This document shows, piece after piece, positions 11,689 to 23,672 of a stretch of 64,000 nucleotides of DNA. How positions within the stretch are numbered: the stretch's first letter is position 1; the number at the start of each line of letters is the position of its first letter. Made by a program: the position numbers and the translations under genes. Where the stretch lies: NCBI RefSeq assembly GCF_000226095.1, contig NC_016472.1:2666001-2730000 (forward strand), given 5' to 3'. The DNA comes from Thermothelomyces thermophilus ATCC 42464 (Eukaryota > Ascomycota > Sordariomycetes > Sordariales > Chaetomiaceae). Below the pieces are notes generated by a model. It was not told where the DNA came from, searched no databases, and saw nothing but the letters and a program-made list of their open reading frames with translations.

Positions 11689-14600
11689 ATGACGGTCTTC
11701 ATCGCTTCTCTGTAAGTCCAGATCTTCCCCTGCAGTCTCCTGATAGCCCGGCTTCCTCTTGCTATACGTGCAACCGTATCGTGATCGCGGTGTACGATGA
11801 CTGACGTGGCCATCTCCTCCTCTCCAGTTTCCTTCCCAAAACCGTTCATTTCACTCTCCCCGGCGCGCCACGGCGCGGCTCGGCTTCCGAGAAGAAGCAA
11901 CCGAAACCGGTGAAGCTCGAGACACAGCCGAGCCTGTTTCAGCCGAACGACATCACTCCCCCGATCACACCGACCGATGAGAAGAAACAAGCTGCTGGCC
12001 CCTTCGCAAACGAAGATGGCCTGCGCGTGCACGTCACGGGCACCGATCCCGATACCGACACGCTCCGCGCCCCCGCCGACCGCAGCTCCCCGACCTGGGG
12101 CGGCCGTCCGGACCAGCCCAGGTCGCGTGCAAACTCCCCACCTCCCCCGTCGCTGATCAATCCGAGCCGGTCCCTTCAGCAGAAGGCGAAAGAACTGGGC
12201 CGCCAGGGCGTGAGCCAGCCGCGGTCGTTGGCTAGGAGCGACAGCCACGACCGTGTCTTTGCCCATGCCGACTGGAGGATTGTCAACGCGGATCAGGGCA
12301 ACGGCGGCCTGCGCAACGCGGTCGAAGCCGCCGCCAGGGAGGGCAAGCTCGGCGACTACATCTGGGTCGGGACCCTCGGCATGCCGACCGACGCCCTCCA
12401 CGGCACCCAGCAGCTGCAGGACATCGAGGACAGGCTCGCCACCGAACACGACATGCTCGCCGTCATCTGCTCCGACAAGGACTTTGACGGCCACTACTCG
12501 CACTTTTGCAAGCAGATCCTCTGGCCCGTCTTCCACTACCAGATCCCCGACAACCCCAAGAGCAAGGCCTACGAGGACCACTCGTGGAAGTACTACGTCA
12601 ACGTCAACCAGGCCTTCGCCGACAAGATTGTCAAGAACTGGAAGCGCGGCGACGTCATCTGGGTGCACGACTACCACCTCCTCCTCGTGCCCGCCATGGT
12701 TCGCAAGAAGATCCCGGAGGCCAAGATCGGCTTCTTCCTGCACGTCGCCTTCCCCTCCTCCGAGGTGTTCCGGTGCCTGGCCGTCCGGAAGCAACTGCTC
12801 GAGGGCATGGTGGGCGCCAACCTGATCGGCTTCCAGATCCACGAGTACACCCGGCACTTCCTCCAGACCTGCAGCCGCATTCTCAACGCCGAGGCGACCC
12901 CCGAGGGCGTCCAGCTCGAGGACCGCTTCGTCGACGTCATCAACCTGCCCATCGGCATCGACCCGGTGAGCCTCAGCCAGCACCGCGAGGAGCCCGAGGT
13001 CCAGAGGTGGCTGGACATCATGCGCGAACGCTACGCCGGCAAGAAGCTCATCGTCGCCCGCGACAAGCTCGACCACGTCCGCGGAGTCCGGCAGAAGCTG
13101 CTCTCGTACGAGCTCTTCCTCAACGCCAACCCCGAGTGGCGCGACAAGGTCGTCCTGATTCAGGTTGCCCTCTCGACCAGCGAGAAGAGCGAACTGGATG
13201 CCGCCGTTAGTGATATCGTCACCCGCGTCAACTCGTCCTGGGCGAACCTGGCCTACCAGCCGGTCGTCTACCTGAAGCAGGACATCGACTACGCCCAGTA
13301 CCTGGCCCTGCTGAGCATCGCCGACGCCCTCATGATCACCAGCCAGCGCGAGGGCATGAACCTGACGTCCCACGAGTACCTCTACTGCCAGGACGGCAAG
13401 TTCAGCGAGAAGAAGCACGGCTCCCTCATCCTGTCCGAGTTCACCGGCACCTCGTCCCTCTTTGGCGGCAACGAGCTGTCGGTCAACCCATGGGACTACC
13501 GCGCCTGCGCCAACGCCATCAAGAGGGCGCTCGAGATGGGCGACGATGAGAAGGAGCAGCGCTGGTCCAAGCTGGTCGAGTGCGTCAACCACCACACCGG
13601 CGCCCACTGGTTCACCGAGTTCATGGCCCGCCTCGACCTCGTCTACGAGGAGCAGCACCGCCGCGACCAGACCTCGGTCCCGCGCCTGTCCATCCCACAC
13701 CTCGTCCAGCAGTACACCCGCAGCGAGCGCCGTCTCTTCATCCTCGACTTCGAGGGCACCCTGGTTAGCTGGGGCCCGGTCAACAAGATCATTCCCGTCA
13801 GCCCCCAGGTACGTAACCAGATTCATTTCATGTCCCTTTTTACGTCTTTTTTCGTTTTTCCTTCTTGTTTTGTTTAAGAGCCGGCTCGTTTGGTGTGTCG
13901 TGTTCTCTCTGTTTCCTCGGCGCGCCATGCGAAGTGTGGTAACTAGTTTGGCTGACAATATATAACCGTTTCGATCTCAATAGCGCACTCTGGATGTCTT
14001 GAACGATCTGCTGCTCGACGAGCGCAACACCATCTACGTCATGTCGGGCCGCCGCCCCGAGGAGCTCGATCGGCTATTCCGCCGCGTCCCGAACCTGGGT
14101 CTCGTTGCCGAGAATGGCTGTTTCCTCCGGGACTGCGGCAGCACCGAGTGGACCGAAATGGCCGACTCGGAGCAGATCCGCTCCTGGAAGGACGCGGTCC
14201 GGCCCATCCTGACATACTACCTGGAGCGCACGCCGGGCGCCGAGATCGAGGACCGGCGGTGCTCCCTCTTCTTCCACTACAAGTCGGCCGAGGACTACGA
14301 GGCCGCCCTGCGCCAGGCGAGCGATTGCGCTAGTCACATCAACGACGCCTGCGAGGAGCAGCGCGTCCACGCCATCCCCCTCGACGGCAGCGTGCTCGTG
14401 GAGCCCATCGACTGGACCAAGACCACCGCCGCGCAAAAGATCTTTGCCGATCTCCGGGCCGGCATGGCCCCCGACGAGAAGCACAACTCCCCCGTCGACT
14501 TCCTCATGGTTGTCGGCGACGGCCGCGAGGACGAGAAGGTCTTCAAGTGGGCCAACACCCTCGGCGAGGAGGGTGTCGTGAAGGAGGTCGTCACTGTCAG

Positions 14601-14777
14601 CCTGGGCACTGCCAGGAACACCGAGGCGGCCTCGACGCTGACCCAGGGCGTTAGCGGTAAGTTCTCTCTTAGGTTTATCTGTCTTTGTTCCCCTTCCGTC
14701 ACAAAGATACTGACATGTATGCTTCCTCCTTCCTAGGCGTCCTGATTACACTCCAGAAACTGGCGTCCATAGCGTAA
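11689..14777 (+). CDS. Trehalose synthase complex subunit, TPS-TPP, probably regulatory (TPS3/TSL1-like)
   Basis: Four exons (11689-11711, 11828-13808, 13984-14656, 14737-14777) give 905 residues. After a disordered Ser/Pro-rich start comes a GT20 glycosyltransferase domain (about residues 155-600; VHDYHLLLVP near 287, FFLHVAFPSSEVFR just after, RDKLDHVRGVRQKL near 419). A HAD-type trehalose-phosphatase domain follows (about 640-890). Catalytic TPS1 has DRLDYIKGV where this protein has DKLDHVRGV, so the substrate-binding Arg and Lys are swapped. The phosphatase motif DxDGT reads DFEGT (near 648), and the usual GDD of motif III is GDG (near 846). Such changes suit the structural Tps3/Tsl1 subunits of the trehalose-6-phosphate synthase/phosphatase complex rather than the Tps2 phosphatase; this is inference. 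A good GTAAGC donor at 14774 could splice to 14932 and add 23 residues ending at 15004, but codon bias there is poor. Confidence 0.88.
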
Positions 14778-16411
14778 GCATGTGCATTGCATTGCGTTGC
14801 GTTGCTTTGCTTTGCTTTGCGTTTGCTTTGCTTTGCCGTCAAGTTGTGTTGCTGCTGTTTTTCTTCCAATGAAAAAAAAAAAAAAAAAAGCTAGGCACAC
14901 ACGGCTTACCAACCTGACACTCTGCTTGCAGGTCTACGGTTCCACTACGCCATCGGCGGAAGAGCTCGGTGCGAGGTCCAATCCACTACAAGTGGACTTC
15001 ATGATGGATGATACTCTTTTTTTTTTACTGGAGGGGGAAGAAAGGGAGAAGAAAATGTGGGTTGATCATGCCCAGCGGCTGCTATTTGTCTCTTTATATT
15101 TCTCGGTTCTCTCTTCTGGGTTCTTTTTTCTGCCTTCTCTTGCTACATGCGTGTGGTTGGTTTTTGCATGACCCCTATACAGCAAGGGCATCTGCGGTAG
15201 ACACAGCGCTGCATGCCTCATTTCCGGCTTTCTCCTTGATGATTTTCTCCTCTCATCCTCTGTTTGCATGTATTGTTCTGGATGGGTTATAAGTTTGCTG
15301 TCCCTCGGCTTGCGCATCTGTCATATCTGCTGGCTGAACTGAACGCTCCAGCAAGCTCCACCCGATCAACGCACGAAGTGCCTCTCTCTCTACTCCCCCA
15401 AGTTTGACCGACTTTGGGGTTTGGCGAAGGATGGGAAAGGCGGATGACTGGACGATGTGCAATGGATATCCGGTTTCGAATGGTTTGCGGATGGTTTGGA
15501 AGACGGACTGTGTAGAGACGGGAGACTGGCAACGGCTACCCCGAGCTGTTCGGCATGGGAAACTCGCAATCATTCATGAACTCCAGCAATGAAGGCCGAG
15601 ATCTCTAAAATGCCTTTTTTTTTTTTTTTGGGGGGGGGGGGGGGGGACATGGAAAGGAAAGGTCTAGACATCTGGAAGGAACAGGGGGAAAACAAGGCGT
15701 CGGGCTCGGACTGCAATGGTTTCTCGCGACTCAATACTACTATCATGGCATTGGCGTTCAGGTCCTCATATCCTGGCTATCTTACTCAGTTCCATCTGCT
15801 TCAATTTACGATTTCATTCTTGGCGATCCGCCGTCTCGTACACTAACGATATCTGACTGGGTGGCTCGACTCTGTAAGATGTATGTTTGTATGTATGTGT
15901 GTACATACGGAGTACACTAACGTTTTCTGCCGCGCGTGACATCACCTCCGCGATCGGACTGCGGGGCAGAACTCGCTCTTCCGCGAGATTGACAGCGGCC
16001 TTTTGACCCCACCATTCCAGCCCAATGAAAAGGCCCACCAAATCATTCAGTCAAAACTGTTGCCGCCTGCTCACCACCGGGACCCCGGCCCTCGTCCGAT
16101 CGGAGCAGGAAGTCGAGTTTCCGGGGTACATACATATCCGGATCTTGGGTACCGCCAGCAGGGACTGTCCTACCTCATCGCGTCATTGAACATCTTTCCT
16201 TTTTTTTTTTCCCGTGATCTTACTGTGAGAGCGCTGGCTGGATTCCTTCCTTGCGAAACTGTGGGAAATTTTTGAAGTCTTGCCATTTTACTCTGCACAT
16301 TGCCACACAATTCAGGCCCAGGATAATATTTGACTACACCACACCTGAAACCTGAGTTGTTCTACTTCCCGATCGAGTTTGCAGTCCATCCGACGACCCC
16401 AATCAAGCACA
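14778..16411. other. Intergenic region with homopolymer tracts
   Basis: It begins with an imperfect five-base repeat of GCATT, GCGTT and GCTTT units (about 14,785-14,835) followed by a run of about 20 A at 14,870. A 15-T run joined directly to a 17-G run lies at 15615-15646. TACGGAGTAC, a motif also found at 28095 and 31815, is at 15906-15915 beside TATGTATGTG repeats. No gene is recognised. Confidence 0.55.
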
Positions 16412-17790
16412 ATGGCGCCCTTCCCTCCCCCTCCGGTCAACACGATTGACTGGTCCAATGTCGGCTTCCGCGTCCGCGAGGGTAACTAACCCCAGCTCCC
16501 ACAATGTGGCATTCGTAAGTCCTGGCCAGCTAGCTAACCCTCGCCTCAGTCAACGGCCACATCGAGTCCCACTACTCGGTCAAGACGGGGAAGTGGTCCC
16601 CCCTCAAGTTCGTGACGGACCCTTACATGCGCATCCACGGCATGGCGCCGGCGCTCAACTACGGCCAGCAGGCCTACGAAGGTCTCAAGGCCTTCCGCCT
16701 GCCGGGCGACAACGCCATCGCCATCTTCCGCCCCGACCGCAACGCCGCGCGCATGCAGCACAGCGCCGAGTTCATCTCGGGTCCCGCCCGTACCGACCGA
16801 CCTCTTCCTCGAAGCCGTCAAGGCAGCCGTCGCCCTCAACGCCGAGTACGTCCCACCGCACGAGACGGGCGCCGCCATGTACATCCGGCCCCAGGTCTAC
16901 GGCTCGTCCGCCCAGCTGGGGCTCAACCCGCCCGAGGAGTACACCTTTTGCGTCTTCGTCCTGCCCACGGGCGTCTACCACGGCACTCACCCGGTCAAGG
17001 CGCTCATCCTGGACGAGTTCGACCGCGCCGCGCCCAACGGCACGGGGAGCGCCAAGGTCGGAGGCAACTACGCGCCCGTGCTCCGCTGGAGCGAGCGCGC
17101 CCGCGCCGAGGGCTACGGCATCACCCTGCACCTCGACAGCCGCCGGCACGAGGAGGTCGACGAGTTCAGCACGAGCGGCTTCATCGGCGCCCTTGTCGAC
17201 GGCGACGCCGTCACCCTCATCGTCCCTGACAGCAAGGCCGTCATCGACAGCGTCACGAGCGACAGCGTGCAGCAGATCGCGAAGAGCTTCGGGTGGAATG
17301 TGGAAAAGCGGCCCGTAAGTAAACCGGCCCCCCCCCCCCCTCCCTTCCCCCTTTTCCTCTTTCCCATTTTTCCCCCCGTTTCTTTCCCCGTCCGTCGGTG
17401 GTTTGTGCCGGTCGTACTGATGAACCCCGCCCGAACTTTCAGATCAAGTATTCCGAGCTCCCCAACTTCCAAGAAGTCATGGCGGCAGGCACCGCAGCGT
17501 CGCTCGTTCCCATCCGCTCCATCACCCGCCGCAAAACGTCGGGCCTTCCGCAAGGTCCCCGCGTCTCGACCCGGGACGGCCAAGAGACGGTCACGTACAC
17601 CCCGGACGACAGCGACGAGCCCGGCCCGCTCTGCCTCAAGCTGCTCGCGGAACTCAAGGGCATCCAGCTGGGAAAGATCGAGGACCGGTTCGGCTGGCGT
17701 TTCGAGGTCACCAAGGATGATGCGAAGCACGTCGTTGGTGAGGCCAAGGCGGGCGTCGCCAATGAGCAGACCGTGGACCAGCTCGACTGA
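16412..17790 (+). CDS. Branched-chain amino acid aminotransferase with one-base frameshift
   Basis: Exons are 16412-16481, 16550-17314 and 17443-17790. The product is a fold-type IV PLP enzyme of the fungal BCAT/TOXF-like group, which moves the amino group between Leu/Ile/Val and 2-oxoglutarate. The PLP lysine is Lys192 in [10 protein letters not shown]; other family marks are [48 protein letters not shown] and [12 protein letters not shown]. The reading frame shifts within exon 2: ...SAEFIS is followed by [13 protein letters not shown] only if one G of the GGG at 16779-16781 is skipped. With that base ignored the total is 1182 bases, an exact 393 codons plus stop, and everything else is intact. 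A homopolymer sequencing error is the simplest cause; a real recent null allele is possible. Loss would affect branched-chain amino acid metabolism only if no paralogue exists. Confidence 0.88.
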
Positions 17791-18739
17791 GAGAGTTGAT
17801 GGTGAGCCCTTAAAGGGTCTGGTGGAGGTTCTCGTTGGATAGTACGCTGGGCGGAAACAATGTTAACAAGTTTGCCTGGGCAGGCAGAAGGGGATGTGTT
17901 TTCGAGTCGCTATTCCAGTCGAGTTGGCAAGCAAGAAGAATAAAGGAATCGGCCAAAAAGAAGGATCGAAGTCATGAGTTTGTAAATAAACGTACATAGC
18001 AATGGTTCATCGAAAAAAGGTAAATGCAAACTTCTCCGGGGAGTTCTGGTCACGTCTGAGGAACCCCCTCCATCTTATGCCCTTGTGCCATTGGTCTGAC
18101 TGACTACCAGTGATAAATGCGTAGACCGTCCAACATCAGCATCCAAACCATCTCGGAAGGGCGATCATTTTAGTTTTAGGAATAGGGCCTTACCGTGACG
18201 TATCCGGCGCGTATTAACGGGTGAGGCGGAGTTTCAGGTTGCCGTGCCTAGAGAACTGGCACTGAATGTTCACTAATAATTACACGGACAGATACCTGCG
18301 TACCAAGCGGCACTGCAGAAACACAATCGGGCATTTTCTCCTGGTGTGACGGAATGCTCAAGTATCCCTGATTAGCTCACCACAAAAGGCGAAAGACGAT
18401 GGTGCATTGCTTGTTGCAAGCTGATTGTGGACAAGTTTGGCGGTGTGTGTGCCTAGCCCGCTGGGCTAACATTTGCGGCAGGTGCAAGTGAAATGGGCTT
18501 TCCTGCCTTGTTTCTCGTGATCTTCAGGCAGAGTCTAATAGGAATTGTCAGACAATGCAGGCAACATTTGCAATGCAGCAGGCATCCACAGCTGGGAGCA
18601 ACAGCCACTATTCTCCAAATCAATTCACCTGGGTAATTAACCCAGATGATCAAGGTCCGAAGCCAACAACCCGCCGTCTTCAGACTCCATCTGCAGCAGA
18701 CGCCACCACGCCAACTCATCGTATTAATACAGATTCGAC
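17791..18739. other. Intergenic region, no gene recognised
   Basis: This is about 950 bases between the aminotransferase and MSH4. It should hold the former's 3' end and the promoter of MSH4. A weak open frame at 18,555-18,929 runs into MSH4 exon 1 in another frame and has no domain. Confidence 0.45.
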
Positions 18740-21700
18740 ATGGAAAGAGAAGATAGGAATGAATCAGTGTCCGCCGGTGACCCTGCCATGGCATTGTCTA
18801 CAGACTCAGGAACTTCGGCATCTGAAACAGAGTGCGGTACCTTCCCTTTCGCAGCAACCCGAGCAACAGAGGCACCCTACCACAGCCGCAGCTCTAGGAA
18901 ATCTACTCGACCCGGCACTGATTGGCTGAGGAGAAGAGCAATGTCGGGGGCTGCGAGGAATACCATGGTATCTGTCGAAGCCACTGATTCGCTTTTCTCG
19001 ATGGAGGAAGATGCCGTTCCCTCCGCGCTGCCCAAGCTTCCGACCAGATTTCCCATAATCCCTCAACAGAGATACCCCTACAACAAGAATGCCCTTAGCT
19101 CTGACTCCTCCCGGGGACCAAGCAATCCCACAACCAGTTCACCGGTGAACAACGAAGCCAGCGCTAGGACCCCAACTCTCCCACCGTCATCGGCTAGTCA
19201 CGATCCTCATCCGTTTAACAATTCGGGACCAGCCTGCGCGTCTTCATCTCAAAAGCGACGACAGAGCCTCACACCTACTCTGCCGCGGTACAGTCCGCTC
19301 AATAGCTCTCCACCAGTTGTCATTGGAGACCCGGCGCTGTGGCTGCTTCCTCGCCCCTTCCACGCTGCGGGTGGAATACCGTCTGTGGAAGGGACACCAA
19401 GTGGCAAGCCTGACGGGAACCGAGCCAGCTCCGGCATATCAATCATCTCATCCGTTGCGCCGTTTGGTGACAAGGGTCAAAGCTCGGAAGCCGAAACACC
19501 AACTTCATTAGGAAGCGAAAAAAGTGACAATTCGGTCTTACGTTCTCCCTACTTTCGGAAGCGGGCGTCAGAAGCAGCACTCGTACATGGTGAAAAACAG
19601 GCCGGCAGTCAGTTCGACTACGAACCTCAGGATCCGCTATCCCCTACAACTACCGGGACCATCTCAGATTTACCCTCTGACCCTTTCATTGCTGCGAGGT
19701 CTGATCATCTTTCCCGGCATTCTATATTTGGTCCGGCCAGGCAATACCAACAGCACGATGAAATGTCGCTCAGTGCTATGTCAGATGACTGCACTAGCCC
19801 AGAACACCATCACTCAATGTCCTACAACCAGGTTGCTGAGTTCTCAGCCTACAGTTCGCCAGTGGCGTCTCACACCCGACTTGGCGCTTCGGAGCCTCGA
19901 AGTCACCATGGAAGTGCGTCCGGCTATGCCTACGGTCCATCAGTTATGAGCTGGCCTGTAACACAGACAATTACTCCCAACACTTCTCCGTATAGACGAG
20001 CGAAGAACGAAATGAGTTGGCAGCGGGAAGCGAATTCAGACAACATCAGTTTCATTCGGGGGTTTCCGGAAGCTGTTGGGCTAGAAAAGGGGCGGACTCC
20101 TGACCTGCCCTCCCTGGCTCAGCCCGGTGCTAGCAACAATCCGCACAATCGTATGAGGCAACAAGATTCCTCTATCCTTAGTCCTCTAATGAACAGGGCT
20201 ACCCGTTGGAGTACTTTTTCTCATGGCAGACCTCCTTCCAACCTGCGCGTAGGTCCTACGTCCAGTGTGGCAGAAAACACAACCCCGAACGGTCTTGACT
20301 TTGACCTATCGTCCGATTCGGAAACCGATGACGAGAGCGTGAACACCTACGCCCTTGCCCCTAGGCGACGTCAACATGTTACCCAACCAGAACAATCCCG
20401 AACTATATCCGAGTTCTTGGACGATCAAGATTGTGTTATGTGCGCAGTTTCGGAGAGCCGTTCGTCAGACATGATGGGAGTAGCAATCATCAACATGACA
20501 CTGGGGCAGGTCGACCTCATCAGGATTATTAACGACAACAGATACCGCCGGCTTGCCGAAACCCTATGGAGAATGCCGACCCAGCCACAGATCTTCATTG
20601 TACTGAAGAAGGTTGTGGATGAACACAACAAGTCAACGATAGCCGAGTATCTGCAGCAAGAGTTTCCTCGTGCGAAACTCATTGGCTTGGACAGAGAGTA
20701 CTGGAACGAATCGGAAGGTCTCAGATTGCTCGACCGCTTCGCTTGGAGAACGCATGTCAAAGCGATTCGTTCTGACCTAGAACATAATTTCTACGTTTCG
20801 TGCGCGTTATCTGCGGTAAGTTGTTTCTTGGGTCTGTGAGGCCAGTCAGCCTTCTGACGCTCTTTATCAATAGCTGATGGCCTACGTCGAAGAGGAAATG
20901 AATGTGATCTTCAAGGAGAACTCATTGCGCCTCCAATACAGACAGCCTGCTGATACGATGGGACTTGACCGGTCTACCATCACATCTTTAGAACTATTTC
21001 AAAACATTCGCAACGTCAAGGGCACGTCTTCCACTCTTTTTGGGTTGCTCAACAACGCTCTTACACCCCAAGGCCGTCGAATGATTCGGTCAACGCTTTT
21101 GCAACCGAGCACAAGACGGGAAACGATTACGGCGCGACTTGAGGCGGTAGAGGAGCTGTCAAGCAACGAGAATTTGTTCATAGACGTCCGTTCCAGTCTC
21201 AAGCGGATGTTTCACATCGATGTCGAGCGGGCGATACCATGGGTATGTGCAGGAACCAATGTTCTTGTCCAAGATTCTTTAGAACTAATTAAATCTCTGT
21301 GTAATTAGGTTTCTCTCAAAACGGGAAAGTCACGACTAGCGTTGGAGGCTGGGGTGGCTTTGGTCCAAGGTCACCACCAAATCATCATGCCCAGTCACGA
21401 TGAACTCTTGGGGGCTGAAAAAGACGTAAACCGCATTCTCATGATCAAGGCGTATCTTACGGGTGTTCAAGCCATCCGGGAGACGCTTGAGGCTGCTGGA
21501 TGCACGAGCCAGCTGTGCAAATGGGTGCTCGAGCGATGCCAGCCCGAGAATACTGCACCTATTGATCGGCTTATCAGCGAGGGCATTGAGCCGGGCGCTG
21601 TCTACAGCAAGGCTCCAATAGACATCAGAAACAACAGGATGTGGGCTTTCCGGGTAAGCACTCTCCCGCAGCCCGCCTCTCATCGCTCATGGTTGCTGAC

Positions 21701-23672
21701 AACACTTGCTCACAGGCTGAGCCCAACAGCATCTTAGATGGTGCTCGTCAGCTGTATCGGGACAGGGTTAACGAGCTTCACAAATACGTAGAAGAGCTCA
21801 ACAAGGTTTTCCAAGGTCTGTGGGCTGTTGAGGAGCTTGCTTTCTTCCCTAACAACGCGTAGAGCACTTGGGCGCCACACCTGAACTCCGATTCGGAAAC
21901 GATAACCATTATTTCCTACGGTTTCAGTGGTCGGATGTCGAACGAGAGCTCATCAAGAACTTGCCTGCTACAAATCAGTCTCGGCAAGCCGGCACCCAGC
22001 ATTGGAGGCCGCGTCTCTTAGGCGGCGTTGAGATTGTCAACGGAGTCCGACGGAAGCGGCACTACGATTGCCAAACTCTTGAGCTCATCCAGCGGAGCAG
22101 TCAAATCCAGCGCCAGGCTGACATCGTCATAAGCCATAGCGACAAATTTATTGTCGAGCTGGGAACGTCTCTGCTGGAGCATGTGGAGTCCCTCCTCGCC
22201 GTCAACGAGGCTGTTGCCGTCTTGGACATGCTGTGGTCCTTTGCCCACCTGGCTACCACTCAGAACTACGTCCGGCCCATTATCTCCGACAACTTGGTTC
22301 TCAAGGATGCCAGACATCCTGTAGTAGAAGTCAGGAAGAAAACCTATGTGCCGAACGACGTTTATCTGGGAAACCAAGGGGCTCGCTTTCAAGTCGTCAC
22401 CGGCGAAAACATGAGCGGTAAGAGCACGTTTATCAGAACTGTTGCCCTGATTCAAATCATGGTACAGATTGGCAGCTTCGTTCCCGCCACGTATGCTGCA
22501 CTTCCAATCTGCGACCGTCTTTTTACGCGATTGTCAACCGAGGACAAACCACAGAGCAATCTAGGCACGTTTGCGGTTGAAATGACAGAAATGAATATGA
22601 TCCTCAGGTAGGGTCTCAAATGCGGATCTTCATACACTTCTTCTAATCTTGTCCTCTTCTGACTTGCCACATTAGACAGGCCACCAAGGACAGCATGATA
22701 ATTGTCGATGAACTTGGACGAGGAACCTCGACCAAGGAAGGCCTCGGCATTGCTCTCGCCATGTCGGAGGAGCTAATAAAGAGGGGATGTCGGGTGTTTT
22801 TTGCTACCCATTTCACCGAGCTTGGTAGGACGGAGTGTTGTGATGTGACCTGAAATCTGCTGCTGATTCATTTTCTAGCAAAAGTTCTTAACCTCACGAG
22901 ACCAAACAGTGTCCTAAATGTACATGTCGTTGGAGAGAGCATCAAGGAGGGGGACATCACACAGATTTCGCTGCCGCACACCATTGCCCCTGGTCCGGTC
23001 AGGAACGAAGATTACGGCCTGGAACTATCGCGACGCTTTCTTCCTCAACGAGTAGTCAACAACGCTGAGCATATTTGCAAGTTTCTTCGCACAAAGAGTC
23101 TGGGGCGGTCCGCAGGTCCGGCTACACGTACCTTGAAACAGAGCAAGCTGATTCTTGCCCTCCCGGACCTTCTCAAACAAGCAAATGATTCAACTATGGA
23201 CGAGTCCGCACTTGCATCTTATTTGAGAAAGTTACAAACCGAATTTACCATCAGAATGAACCTTACGGCCGAAGAGAGTTCAGAACAGGAACAGACAGGC
23301 AAAGGAACTGCTCAGCATGTCATGGTACCAATACTTGAGAAACCAAGCGAAAATGAACTTGAGGAATGGAAGAAAAAGTCGGATTCTGCAGAGAGAAGGG
23401 TGATGAATGCCAACATGACCGAATCCCAAGAGAACAAAAGACCCGGCCTGGAGGGCGAGGGCGACGGGTCTCTCGCTAAAAGAGCCAGAACAGGAGACGA
23501 GACGGCAAGCATGACCTCTCAAATGACACCAATCGATCGCAGTTTGATGATTGAGGAGCTCCGCAGGCGCTCTCATACAGTCACCACCAAAGCGGCTACC
23601 CCAAGCAGCCTTTCATCAAATTCCTTGGAGTCACAAGCAGACACTGAGATGCCAGAGGCGCCTTCCCTCTGA
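18740..23672 (+). CDS. MSH4: Meiotic MutS homologue 4 with long N-terminal extension
   Basis: Seven exons (18740-20815, 20874-21242, 21309-21653, 21716-21815, 21863-22607, 22676-22824, 22879-23672) join in frame to 1525 residues. Residues from about 555 on are MutS-like: connector domain, lever/clamp ([29 protein letters not shown]) and the ATPase domain with Walker [10 protein letters not shown] near 1144, then [14 protein letters not shown], Walker [16 protein letters not shown] and ATHFTEL. The missing mismatch-binding MutS I domain and the [13 protein letters not shown] wording mark MSH4. With MSH5 it forms MutSgamma, which stabilises Holliday-junction intermediates to promote crossovers in meiosis. 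About 550 residues of Ser/Thr/Pro-rich disordered sequence precede the core, much more than in yeast Msh4 (878 residues in all). The start at 18740 is the first ATG of the long frame; Met at 18941 is an alternative. The C terminus also has a charged, disordered tail. Confidence 0.93.

Noticed and set aside
11634-13958. 774-codon open frame antisense to the trehalose-complex gene
   Set aside because: It mirrors the strongly GC3-biased exon on the other strand; it has a Val/Leu/Asp/Gly-heavy composition and no domain.
14774-15004. Extra 3' exon of the trehalose-complex gene
   Set aside because: The splice signals are good, but third-base GC of the added codons is far below that of the gene, so the earlier stop is preferred; kept as an alternative.
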